Of a DNA stretch of 64,000 nt, positions 1 through 10,140 are shown one piece after another. The notes under the pieces were generated by a model that searched no databases, was not told the origin of the DNA, and saw only the letters and a list, made by a program, of their open reading frames with translations. Every line of letters starts with the position of its first letter. The first letter of the stretch is position 1. Both the position numbers and the translations under genes were made by a program. Source of the stretch: Prorocentrum cordatum (taxonomy: Eukaryota; Sar; Dinophyceae; Prorocentrales; Prorocentraceae); the NCBI GenBank assembly GCA_963575745.1, contig CAUYUJ010009446.1, positions 865,259 through 929,258 of the forward strand, given 5' to 3'.

Positions 1-1004
1 AGCGTTTCGTGGCCCCATAGGGAGCTCCACCGAAGGCCCCAGTGGGGGTGTCCGCATGCGGTCCCCCCACCCAGGGCAGCGTTTCGTGGCCCCATAGGGA
101 GCTCCACCGTAGGCCCCAGTGGGGGTGTCCGCACGCGGTTCCCCCACCCAGGAAAGCGTTTCGTGGCCCCACAGGGAGCTCCACCGAAGGCCCCAGTGGG
201 CGTGTCCGCATGCGGTTCCCCCACCCAGGGCAGCGCTTCGTGGCCCCATAGGGAGTTCCATCGTAGGCTCCAGTGGGGGTGTCCGCATGCGGTTCCCCCA
301 CCCAGGGCAGCGTTTCGTGGCCCCATTGGTAGCTCCACCGTAGGCTCCAGTGGGGGTGTCCGCACGCGGTTCCCCCACCCAGGAAAGCGTTTCGTGGCCC
401 CACAGGGAGCTCCACCGAAGGCCCCAGCGGGGGTGTCCGCAGGCGGTTCCCCCACCCAGGGCAGCGCTTCGTGGCCTCATAGGGAGCTCCACCGTAGGCC
501 CAAGTGGGGGTGTCCGCATGCGGTTCCCCCACCCAGGGCAGCGTTTCGTTGCCCCATAGGGAGCTCCACCGTAGGCTCCAGTGGGGGTGTCCGCATGCGG
601 TTCCCCCACACAGGACAGCGTTTCGTGGCCCCATAGGGAGCTCCACCGTAGGCCCCGGTGGGGGTGTCCGCATGCGGTTCCCCCACCCAGGGCAGCGCTT
701 CGTGGCCCCATAGGGAGCTCCACCGTAGGCCCCAGTGGGTGTGTCCGCATGCGGTTCCCCCACCCAGGGCAGCGCTTCGTGGCCCCATAGGGAGCTCCAC
801 CGTAGGCCCCAGTGGGGGTGTCCGCATGCGGTTCCCCCGCCCAGGGCAGCGCTTCGTGGCCCCATAGGGAGCTCCACCGTAGGCCCCAGCGGGGGGTGTC
901 CGCATGCGGTTCCCCCACCCAGGGCAGCGCTTCGTGGCCCCATAGGGAGCTCCACCGTAGGCCCCAGTGGGGGTGTCCGCATGCGGTTCCCCTACCGAGA
1001 GGTA
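1..1004 (+). repeat. 77 bp tandem satellite array (block A)
   Basis: About 13 direct copies of a 77 bp unit containing GTGGCCCCATAGGGAGCTCC, a GTAGGCCCCAGTGG stretch and TCCGCATGCGGTTCCCCC. Copies differ by a few substitutions, and one near 890 has an extra G. Because 77 is not a multiple of three and the unit lacks stops, overlapping 69-157 codon frames repeat every 77 bp; none looks like a real protein. The left end runs off the window. It is a local variant of the family seen again at 1425, 10140, 12036, 31670, 44190 and 52420. Confidence 0.95.
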
Positions 1005-1085
1005 GCGCCACCGAAAACGATATTGATATTTGCGGTATTCACGACTGTATATGGTTGGGTCCTTCGCCAGGCTAATTTTCCACTA
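1005..1085 (+). repeat. Conserved 3' border of satellite block A
   Basis: The array stops and is followed by an AT-richer stretch ending TATGGTTGGGTCCTTCGCC then AGGCTAAT. The same border closes block B and, in reverse complement, opens blocks C and D; a diverged form closes block G. This indicates a defined element end, not random decay of the array. Confidence 0.8.
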
Positions 1086-1290
1086 CTGGGGGGGTTCTAA
1101 AGACCTATCGCGGGTACCCCTGCGGGTTCAAACGACGCTGGGGTATCGTCGTCCTTCTCTCGCGGAGTGTCGTCCTCCTTTTCTTGCTGCTCGCGTGGGG
1201 GGCTTACGGTGTTTCATGTTTGATTCCAGTGGAGCAGGCACGATCCATTGTGTGCATGAGGCACGTAGTAATTCGAGCGGGGATTTTTCC
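1086..1290. other. Short unique spacer
   Basis: Low-repeat sequence between the end of block A and the start of block B. I see no gene or RNA here. Confidence 0.5.
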
Positions 1291-1424
1291 CAACCATCAT
1301 GTGGTGTTGAGTCCTCGTTTTGAAGAGACGGTCCCCGCCTTCCCTCCTTCCCTCCCTCCTTCCTTCCACCTCCCTCCTGCTCCTCCCCCTCCTTCCTCCT
1401 CCCAGCGTTTCACCCACCCAGTAC
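1290..1424 (+). repeat. Conserved 5' border of satellite block B
   Basis: It starts CCCAACCATCATGTGGTGTT, continues with a GTCCTCGTTTTGAAGAGAC segment, then a CCTCC-rich pyrimidine tract before the first satellite unit. The same order (CCCAACCAT, TGTGGTG, GTTTTGAAGAGA, pyrimidine tract) opens blocks F and G and appears reverse-complemented at the far ends of blocks C and D. Confidence 0.8.
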
Positions 1425-2690
1425 AGCGCTTCGTGGCTCCATAGGGAGCTCCACCGAAGGCCCTAGTGCTACCGCCCGCATGCGTCACGCGTCACGCACA
1501 CCCAATTCGGCACACCCCTCACACGTTTCGTGGCCACCGAAGGCCGCAGTGCCATCGCCCGCATGCGTCACGCACACCCATATCAGCACACCCCTCACAC
1601 GCTTCGTGGCCCCATAAGCAGCTCCACCGCCCGCATGCGTCACGCATACCCAATTCGGCACGCCCCTCTCACGCTTTGTGGCCCCATAGGGAGCTCCACC
1701 GAAGGCCCCACTGCCACCGCCCACATGCGTCACGCACACCCATTTCGGCACAGCCCTCACATGTTTTGTGGCCCCATAGGGAGCTCCACCGAAGGCCCCA
1801 GCGCCACAACCCGCATGCGTCACGCACGCCCATTTCGGCACAGCCCTCTCGCGTTTCGTGGCCCCACTGGGAGCTCCACCGAAGGCCCCAGCGCCACCGC
1901 CCGCATGCGTCACGCGCACCCATTTCGGCGCGCCCCTTACACGTTTCGTGGCTCCATAGAGAGCTCCACCGAAGGCCCCAGCTCCACCGCCCGCATGCGT
2001 CGCGCATACCCAATTCGGCACACTCCTTTCACGTTTTGTGGCCCCATAGGGAGCTCCACATAATGCCCCAGTGCAACCGGCCGCATGCGTCTCGCATACC
2101 CATGTCGGCACATCCCTCACACGTTTCGTGGCCCCACAGGAAGCTCCACCGAAGGCATCAGTGCCACCGCCCGCATGCGTCACGCGCACCCTATGCGGCA
2201 CACCCCTCACACGTTTCGTGGCCCCATATGGAGCTCCACCGAAGGCTTCAGTGCAACCACCCGCATGCGTCACGCACACCCAATTCGGAACACCCCTCTC
2301 ACGTTTCATGGCCCCATGGGGAGCCCCACCGAAGGCCCCAGTGCCACCGTACGCATGCGTCACGCACGCCCATTTCGGCACAACCCTCACACGTCGCGTG
2401 GCCCCACAGGGAGCTCCACCGAAGGCGCCAGTGGTTGCGTTCGCATGCGCCCACCGCACCCATTTCGGCACACTCATCACACGTTTCGCGGCCCCATAGG
2501 GAGCTCCACCGAAGGCCCCAATGGCTGTGCTCGCATGCGCCCACCGCACCTATTTCGGCACACCTCTCACGCGCTTCGTGGCCCCATTGTAAATCCCACC
2601 GACAGCCCCAGTAGCTGCTTTCGCATGCGTCCACCAGACAAGTTTTGGCACACCCCTCACATGTTTCGTGGCCCTATAGGGAGCTCCTCC
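1425..2690 (+). repeat. 90 bp tandem satellite array (block B)
   Basis: About 14 direct copies of a ~90 bp unit with the GTGGCCCCATAGGGAGCTCC core shared with block A, but a different second half (CCGCATGCGTCACGCACACC, then TTCGGCACACCCCTCACACG). Two early copies carry internal deletions. The frames of 100-380 codons on both strands are repeat translations. Confidence 0.95.
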
Positions 2691-2756
2691 GAAGGCGGTG
2701 CATACAACGACCGTGCTCGCAGCTACTTATGGTTGGGTCTGTCGCCAGGCTAATGT
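2691..2756 (+). repeat. Conserved 3' border of satellite block B
   Basis: A unique stretch leads into TATGGTTGGGTCTGTCGCC and AGGCTAAT, matching the border at 1005-1085. Block B at 1290-2756 is therefore the cleanest complete example of the element. Confidence 0.8.
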
Positions 2757-3294
2757 TGTATAGAAGCGCATGGCTTGTTGCGGAGGCCGCGCCCAAAGTT
2801 TAGCCACATCTTCAGGTTTCGTTTCGCCGCTATTGTTGTAACCGCTGGCTGCATCGTACATGCCTGGCTGCTTGATTTATGTATTGACATCTCCCTGCCA
2901 CTCCTGGTGACCTGCATGAGCAGATGAAACGGAGCTGTTAGAATGTTGAGTTTGCAGCGACTGGGGAACGTGGGTCTATATTCTCGGACAGCCCTGCTGG
3001 GGCTGACCTGGCTGAAGGCACCCTTCGAATCCTACACCCTGGCTGGCGTGCCAAAAATCTGGTCTGCAGGGGTAGGGTTCGCACGTGATTGCTTGGATCA
3101 CACATTTCTCTTCGTCGGTGCGCTCTTGCCATGCTTGGATATCGCCTTTACTTGGAGCGAAAGCGGGCAAACGGTATGGAGTGGGAGGCACAGGAGATTC
3201 CACGAGGTGCGACGCCACAGTAGCGAAAGGGTACCCTATCGCGGTGGAATGGCGCCTATTGTATGTTCTCGTTCCGCATCTGCTCTCTGATTCT
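2757..3294. other. Unique DNA, no gene recognised
   Basis: Mixed-composition sequence. A plus-strand frame at 2943-3290 and an overlapping minus-strand frame show no family motif, and I would not call either one. Confidence 0.5.
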
Positions 3295-3870
3295 GCCTTG
3301 GCTTCCATGCACAAGCACACAAACACACATACACACATGGACGGACACACACACACACACTTGACAATGGTGGAACGGGATGTACTGGACCACGTGGTAA
3401 GCTGTTCATGCATGTTCTGCGTGAGCATGCGTGAGCACACACATATCTCGGTACACCCACATGATACTCACGTGCTGTAAGTGTGTGCGTGCGTGTATAA
3501 GCCAAGGGTGCCACGTTATAACCATCATCGTGTCTAGGTGTATGTATCTACAGATGTATGTGCCAGTCCATATGGAGTACGTGCGAGTGTGTGTGTGTTA
3601 TCTTTCAGCGGAAGAGGTTCGCTCTCGCCCTGCAGATCAAAAACATGTGTGTGTGTGTGTCGCTCCCCCGCCGCGGCCTGGCTCTGCTCTGAGCGGGCCC
3701 GGCTTCTCCTCCCTGCCGCCCGCGCCAGGCCTCTCCCTCCTCCCCACGTGCATTGCGGCCTAATTCGCATCTGTATGCCTTGCATATGCTCTTTCCGCCA
3801 GCGCAGTCACTCTGCCGAGCCGTCGACGCAAAAGTGTGTGTGTGTATGTGCTGCAGGCGAGTCGCGACAT
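3295..3870. repeat. Scattered (CA)n / (TG)n microsatellites
   Basis: Short dinucleotide runs: CA-rich at about 3305-3360, TG-rich at about 3482-3498, 3580-3600, 3644-3660 and 3832-3850, separated by unique DNA. The change from CA to TG on the same strand gives weak inverted potential. Confidence 0.85.
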
Positions 3871-4335
3871 GTATGCCATGGCACGCGTACAACGTATCAA
3901 ATCAGGTTCGTATGCGTCATAGTTGTCCCGACTGTGCGCCCGATGCGCACTGATGGCAAGCTGATTCCTATCAGGTGCTGGTGGTAGAAGTTTGGGCGCT
4001 TCTGTGTTGCTGCATTCTTTACTTGCTGGATTTAATCCACACGTTTTTTGTCGCATCGGTGGCGCGGATTGACGATACTTCTGCAGGACGACAGATTTTC
4101 CTCTTGAGGTGGAAGTGGCGATGATGAGTTTGCCAGATATCGTCGGCGCCGCCGAACGGACGGCGTCTGGACGAGCTTCGCGCAGCAACTAGGAGGAGAG
4201 ATACGTATTCATGCTGAGTGGGGCCCGCACGCGCGGAAAGTTGATGGGAGTGCGCGAGACAGCGCAGGACCCATCTTGGGAAGTTGATGACCGACCACCC
4301 TTCCTCGTAGAATCTTAACACGGGCGTGTTCCAGG
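3871..4335. other. Unique DNA, no gene recognised
   Basis: Both strands are open in places (a minus-strand frame runs 3760-4188), but no domain, motif or repeat could be recognised. Confidence 0.4.
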
Positions 4336-4540
4336 GTCTGCGGATCCAATGTCCTCCGATTTCCTGTTTTAGTTTAATCCTATAGATTTACAGCGGGGTA
4401 GAAATCGGATCCGCCGCAAAAGAAGTAGGGGCGGACGCGGATCCAGACAATCCAAAATCGGATCCGCGCGGACGGAAATCGGATCCACCGAGACAGAAAC
4501 CGAAGCCAAAATTGGATCTGCGCGAATTTCATTGGATCCT
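4336..4540. repeat. Irregular GGATCC-centred repeats
   Basis: The hexamer GGATCC or the near match GGATCT recurs about seven times in 200 bp, usually as AAATCGGATCCGC, with spacings of about 20-65 bp. This is a degenerate short repeat; no function is apparent. Confidence 0.7.
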
Positions 4541-5060
4541 ACGGTGGTTATCCCATACGCTTCTGTTCAACACGTCAAACTATCGTTCCGGGCCCAAGAG
4601 GAACAAATATTCGGCCTGGGGATGCATTGGTCGGCGGAAGATGCCTTCCGATGCGTCGGGCATGTCTTCCCATTCAACTCCCGCTCCCACTGGGTCTAGT
4701 CACGAGAGAAGGGTATATTCTCATGTTAACCAAGTGGGTGCTCATAGAGATGTTGAGGAGCATTGCGCAGGCTTTGGGCAGATGGCAAAGGTCCAACGGC
4801 CAGTTCCGCCGACCCTGAAAAGAGACCAGCTTGGGCGCAAGAGGTGGAAGGGCGACGGGGGTAAGGATCAGTGGCGGCTCTCATGAGAGGGAGAAGATCC
4901 AGGAACATTCGGCCCATCCTGGCACTGCGCCTAGGTCACGTAAAGGCTCTGTGGACATGTTTGGGGCTCGTGGGTGGCTTTTTAAAGGGCTCCTGGGGGT
5001 ACTTGTAGTCCACTTGGTTTCGTCTTGAGGCCTCTTGGGGCCTGCCGGGTGCCTCTCGGG
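4541..5060. other. Unique DNA, no gene recognised
   Basis: Plus-strand frames of up to 124 codons have no recognisable motif. The segment near 4800 (GGCCAGTTCCGCCGACCCTG) resembles the start of the composite repeat at 26718 and 53893 and may be a fragment of it. Confidence 0.35.
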
Positions 5061-5180
5061 GGGGCCTAGAATCGAGACAAATCCGTTCCAGGGCGTTCCG
5101 GGACGCTCTCAGAGCGATCCGGAACGCTCCGAAATGGCCGCGTCGCCCGATACATCTTCAAAACCCGCCGATTCTCGATT
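5061..5180. repeat. Dispersed TTCCGGAAC palindrome module, copy 1
   Basis: Two imperfect palindromes centred on CCGG (5093-5106 and 5113-5128) precede GGCCGCGTCGCCCGATACAT. The same order of palindrome, GGCCGCG, CGCCCGA and ACATC occurs at 23769-23840, so this is a two-copy dispersed module. Confidence 0.65.
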
Positions 5181-6684
5181 TATATCGGTCCGATTTTGTC
5201 TCGATTCTGCCTTCGTCTTATCTTGGGACCTTGGGATCATGCTGAAAGGGTTGGCTTCCCGCGGCGCGGCGGTGGCGCGCTTTTGGGGCTCCTCTTAGAG
5301 CTGTCTTTGGAGCCGCGGGGGCCCCCTTTTGGGGGCCGCCCATTGCGCAGTCTTGGGCCGGTCTTGAGGGCTCTTTGGACCTCGGGTCGCCACGAGGGTG
5401 CGAAGTGAGTCGCGCTTCGCGGTCTGGGCGATTTCAGGGCGAGGCGCGAGTCCCTTCATGCTGTTCCGGGGGGGGGGCAGCGCGAAATCGCGAAGGTAGT
5501 TGCAGTGTGGAATCTGTGAGAGGGAGAGGGCCGTCTCAGAGGGCGGCGGGGCGCCTTCTCAGAAGCCCTCGGGCCTTCAAGGACAAGGAGGTTTTCCGTG
5601 TTTTCGGGGAAGGCTTAGAAAGCTTCTCAGAAGACACCTCGCGACCCCTCCCCAAAAAACTCAGGGAGGGGAGGGGGAGGGTTCCCCTCCACGAAGGAAA
5701 GAGGGGTTGTGGAAGAGGAAAGAGACCCTCCTGGGACCACCTGTCGCCCAAAGGGCGGGTAGGACTCTTCATGGCCCGCGTAATGTTCACTTTCGTTTCC
5801 ATTTCAGCCGCTCGATATGATCAGGATATGTTAGTGGCGTAGTATAGAGCAGGTCGACAAATGGCATGCCGAACGCCTGGCTTGCGTGCAGTATGCTCTT
5901 GATTCGTATAGGTCAGAGTGGCTTGCACACCAAAATATCGGATTGGGTCGTTCACACAGTGGCCTCACATCGTTTACATTTCGAGCTTGACGCACGCAGA
6001 CCAGCTGACGAGTCAAACAACATCTGTATTGTTTGCCGCGGAGTGCATACCGCAGGCACCAAGTCATAGAGGGCGCCCTTTTTCTGCCAAATGCGCTGGC
6101 CTGCCTCAATCCTTCATGCGTTTCTTGCATGTTCGATCACACTGCTCTCTGCTACGCAAACGAGGTGGATGCTACTTTCTGGAACATCTTGGCAGACGCT
6201 GATGCGACAAAGTCTAATATCGACAGCGCTCTGGAGTTTGCCCTCAAGTCTCCTGGGCCAGGGAAGAATGGCCACCCGGACCGCGCAATTCTTGTTGTGG
6301 GTGACGTATGATGATGCGTGTGAAGGGGAGGCGTATAACCATAATGGCAGTGGTTTGTTGTTTGTTCTCAGGGCACTCCTGGCAGTTGACTTCGATACCA
6401 GTGTTGCTGACCGTCTGTGCATTTTGTTGCGTCGCACTTGAGTGATGATTGACGTTGCTCCTGGGCATTCATTTCCAACGGTGGCGCCATTATATTCCCT
6501 TCGAACCAGCGTCGCGGTAGGGTTTACTTCATCATTATGTTTGTGACGTTGCAGCTCAAAGTCAAGTTCGCTTGGGTAGCACCTTGCATCTCCAGTGTCG
6601 TAAGCAAGGTGCAGTGCGCACGCGTCGGAGCTCAATATCGCTTAGAAGCAATTGCCGTAGAGGATTCATGAAGGAGTGCGACAG
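5181..6684. other. Mostly unique DNA, no confident gene
   Basis: The left part, to about 5800, is GC-rich with GGGGCC runs. Between 6033 and 6311 a plus-strand frame contains SALEFALKSPGPGKNG and RAILVVGDV, which has ordinary protein-like composition, but there is no start context, splice signal or family match. I do not call it a gene. Confidence 0.35.
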
Positions 6685-6845
6685 GGAATGGAGGAGGAGG
6701 AGGAGGAGGAGGAGGAGGAGGAGGAGGAGGCGGAGGAGGCGGAGGAAGAGGAGGAGGAGGAGGAGCAGGAGGAGGAGAAGGCGGAGGAGGAGAAGCAGGA
6801 GGAGGAGGAGGAGGAGGAGGGAGGGAGGGAGAGGGGAGAAGCTGG
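6685..6845. repeat. (GGA)n microsatellite
   Basis: About 150 bp of GGA/GGC triplets. It yields poly-Glu, poly-Arg and poly-Pro/Ser frames that are low-complexity artefacts. Confidence 0.95.
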
Positions 6846-7240
6846 GCTTCTCCGCGTGGAAGCTGCTGGGGTGCGGGGGGTTCGCCCACGCGGGCCCGCC
6901 TCATGCTGGACACGTGCGACGAGGAAGCGCAAACACGGACTGAGGCCGGTTCTGGACGCGTTGCGTTCATCATCGCGTTTGCTCCGAGGGAAGCAGCGCA
7001 AAGCGACACCACGGTGACTTCCCAAGCTGGGGATAGGAGATGCCTCGAGCGGGGAGGGTGGACCCAACCACCAGGAGGACCCCATTTAGCTCCTCGCGCT
7101 GGTGGTGGTGTTTTTGTTTAACCTCTGTGTTCCTATTGGGGGAGGGGCCGGGTGGGGCCGACGCGGGGGGGTTGGAGCGCCCCGATGGGGGACCCAGGGG
7201 CGCGACTGGAGCCCAGCAGTGGTCCAGGGAGCACGGGGCA
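6846..7240. other. Unique DNA, no gene recognised
   Basis: GC-rich sequence following the microsatellite. No repeat or motif identified. Confidence 0.4.
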
Positions 7241-7660
7241 TGCATTGCGTTGAGCAGCCTGCGCCTGCGCTGGACCGTCTTGGGCTGGGATTGCCGAGCC
7301 CAGAGCAGAGCAGCCCGCCACTCCTATCCGCGTCTGTGGTCAGGAACGTTTGCCAGCGTATCGCGCCGCCAATTCTGGCCCACCACACTGCGGCGCGACA
7401 TGCGAATCACGTCCCCATTTCCAAACGGAACGTTCCTAGCGTTTCCCAGCCTCCCGCCCCGCGAGGCGGAGAGACACGCTGTCCGCTCGTAAAGCATAGC
7501 GTGTCGCCAGGGCCGCGGCTGCGACACGCCAAGCAGAAGCTCCTGACCGTAAACCGCTGGCGCCTACGTCGGACGTCCGTCTTGATCTGGAATGGCCGAA
7601 CCCAGAGCAGAGCAGCCTGCCACTCCCATCATTGTTCGCGGATGTCATGGGTGTGTGTGC
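7241..7660. repeat. Two-copy ~65 bp repeat, ~305 bp apart
   Basis: Segments near 7279-7330 and 7582-7635 share GACCGTCTTG / GTCCGTCTTG, CTGG.AT, GCCGA and then CCCAGAGCAGAGCAGCC followed by GCCACTCC. The sequence between them is not obviously repeated. Confidence 0.7.
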
Positions 7661-9415
7661 CCACGTTCATTGATTTCTCCTCGCGGTAGCAATTGGGTGG
7701 ACATTGGGTCTCTGTTTCTCTTGGCGTGGAGCTCGATATATTGAGCTCATCATGCGACCACTCAAATCTTGCACGGATCTGCTTTCATTTCTAGTACGTT
7801 GAATCATGTGCACATCGCCCCTCCAGCCATACATCCAAAATGACAGAAACTGTGATGATGGTCGAGCCAATTGCTGGGGCTATGGCTTGGTAAGACTGTA
7901 GCTTGGTGGTGTCCGCTCCTTCTCCTCCCCCCCCAAAAAAAAAAGATGGTCGAGCCGATTGCAAGTACTTGCACGACGAGGTTATATACTGTTAGATTGA
8001 AGTGGACCTCCAAGCGTAGTCCGAGGGTTAGAAGGTTTAGAGGGGGCAGTTAAGCGTGGATGGGGTCCACCCAGAGCTGAACACACCGACCTGGAAGCAT
8101 CTCGAACGACCCTTTTTCCTCCGTTCCTCCTCTTTCCTCGCCTCCTCCTCCTCCTCCTCACCCTCCTTGGCACTCCCACGTGACTAGATGGCTGCAGCAG
8201 CAGCGGTAGCCCGCGAGAGCCTCATTGGTGTCGAAGGCTCCCCTGGAATCGTTGGTGATCCCACGTTTGCATTTCCGTCTCATCGATCCGTCCAGCCAAG
8301 TGTTCAGAAGTTGAGGAAGGCGGCGCAGACTGAAGGAATAAGCGGGAGGACGAAGCAGTTGCCCGTTGGAGGATATATGAAATAAGAGCAAATTACGGCA
8401 AGACAAGGACTCGAGCGGACTATGGGTTACAGATGTGGACGAATATGCGCCTGACAGTTCGCGACCCATTTTGAGTGGCTTACGTTTCTCGACGCAGGGC
8501 AACGGTGCGCAGTGGGAGAACACGGCTGGAGCTGTCATGGCTATGGTTCATTATGCAAATTCTTACGGTGCCGATGGATTTCCTGGACTCCTTCCATCTC
8601 GTTGCCGCATCTTGTCTTCGAGCAATAGTTTCTGAGTGGTGTTCCTGAAGACCATTGCACGTGGCTCAGTCTTAAGATGTCTATCGCAATGGATGGTTCC
8701 TGGTATGGTTCGGAGAGTGTGTTCATGCCGCGTGTTCACTGTCTTTGCCTTTATTCAGTTTCCTGTATGCACGCACATCAGTACATAACGTCTTTTGTGT
8801 TACGATTTCGTAGTTCATTCGAAGAGTTGTGTGTCTGCTCCAGTCTTGCGGTCCATTGTTGAACTCGTTGGCGCGGACACACGTAACTCCGAAGTAGACC
8901 TTCCGAGGAACTAAGGACAGACCCTCCATATATTGGTCGGTGGCCCCCGCTTGATTTCAAGTGGGGGCGCACCCGTTTCATAGTGGATGATTGTGTCGAT
9001 GTATTTGGCACGGTCCGAAGTTTGCTATTTCTTACCATGGCTCACAATGCATTTCCTCATGAGCGCCAGGAATCTCCAAGCACATCGAGTCCGCACGGGG
9101 TTCTATACGCACTCTCCTGAAGCTCTACGGCGGCATCCCCTCTTCGGTCCTAGGCGGACGTCGCGCCTCCAATGTGGGGCAAGGGCACTGAGGAGGTGTT
9201 CACACTCGGAGATGCCCCAGCGTCTCGCAAATTGGAGTTGTCTCCTCAGGGCGGACCACCCCAGGCGTACACTGGCAGATGTCGGTGGGTGCGTGCCCAA
9301 TCGGACGTCAATCGCGTCGTGCAATGCACAAGAGCAAATCAACAGCGGTGTCCCAGATTTTCGCCACAACTGCATTGCTGCAATATTGGCGTGCGTGTGT
9401 GTGGGCAAGCGGTCA
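7661..9415. other. Unique DNA, no gene recognised
   Basis: Normal-complexity sequence without tandem repeats apart from a short A-run near 7937. A plus-strand frame at 8188-8385 begins MAAAAAVARESLIG and is open for 65 codons, but has no recognisable domain. It could be an exon; I cannot support it further. Confidence 0.4.
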
Positions 9416-9592
9416 GCAGCAGCGTTCAACATATCGAAGACGCCTACGGCGAATCACCGCCACCCCTTGCCTTCTAGAATCGCCCATGTGGCCGAGCGTT
9501 GTGGCAAGAGCTCTGCCAAGCTATTGGACCATGTGTTCCCCCGACCGTTGTGGAAGCCCTTCGGGGAACACTTGGGGGAGGATGGCGGGGAA
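9416..9592 (+). repeat. Diverged hairpin module (array start)
   Basis: It contains ATCGAAGACGCCTACGGCGA, ATCACCGCC, a TGGCCGA segment, ACCATGTGTTCCCC and TTCGGGGAACAC, the landmarks of the macro-array module at 13541 and later. The left GGGGGCGGCGG arm of the hairpin is missing here. It is the most diverged member and marks the left edge of the macro-array. Confidence 0.75.
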
Positions 9593-9672
9593 GATCAGGA
9601 GGAGGCGGAGGCGGAGGAGGAGGAGGAGGAGGAGGTGGAGGAGGAGGAGGAGGACGAGGAGGAGGAGTGGAC
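9593..9672. repeat. (GGA)n microsatellite
   Basis: About 80 bp of GGA/GGC triplets directly after the hairpin module. Confidence 0.95.
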
Positions 9673-10077
9673 ATCTTGGACTCTGGGGACGCTCTTGGGG
9701 CCTCCTGGGAGCTTCCTGGAGGCATCTTGGGCTCCTCCTTGGGCCTCTTGAGGGCCTTTGGGGGCTTCTCGGGGGCATCTTTGGCCGTCTTGGTGGGCTC
9801 CTGGCCCGTCTGACGCCGTCGGAAGCCGTCTTGGAGGCCTCTCTGGGCCGACTTGGGGCCTTCTTGGAATGCTCCAGGGCCGTCTTGGAGGCCATCTTGG
9901 GCGTCTTGGAGGCCTCTTGGGCTGTCTTTGGGCCCTCTTGGGGCCGTCTTGGGGGCCTCTTGGGCCGTTCTGGGGCCATCTTGGAGCCTTCTCCGGCGAT
10001 CTTGGGGCGATCTGTGGGGGCTCTTGGGCCGTCTCGGGCCGTCGGAATGCCGAAAAGAAGCAAATGCCAAAATCCTT
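9673..10077 (+). repeat. 21 bp motif array, unit 1
   Basis: Repeats of CTTGGAGGCCT plus CTTGGGCCGT (11 + 10 bp) with the recurring landmarks TGACGCCGTCGGAAGCCG (near 9811) and a terminal CCGAAAAGAAGCAAATGCC followed by AAAATCCTTCAAA. The unit is interrupted right after that last motif by satellite block C. Confidence 0.9.
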
Positions 10078-10140
10078 CAAAATTAGCCTGGCGAAGGACC
10101 CAACCATATGCAGTTGTGAGTGCCGCACTTGTGAGTACCG
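10078..10140 (-). repeat. 3' border of satellite block C (reversed)
   Basis: ATTAGCCTGGCGAAGGACCC followed by AACCATATGC is the reverse complement of the border at 1005-1085 and 2691-2756. Confidence 0.85.

Noticed and set aside
1-1004. CRISPR array
   Set aside because: The repeat is the whole 77 bp unit with no unique spacers, there are no cas genes, and the DNA is eukaryotic in character.
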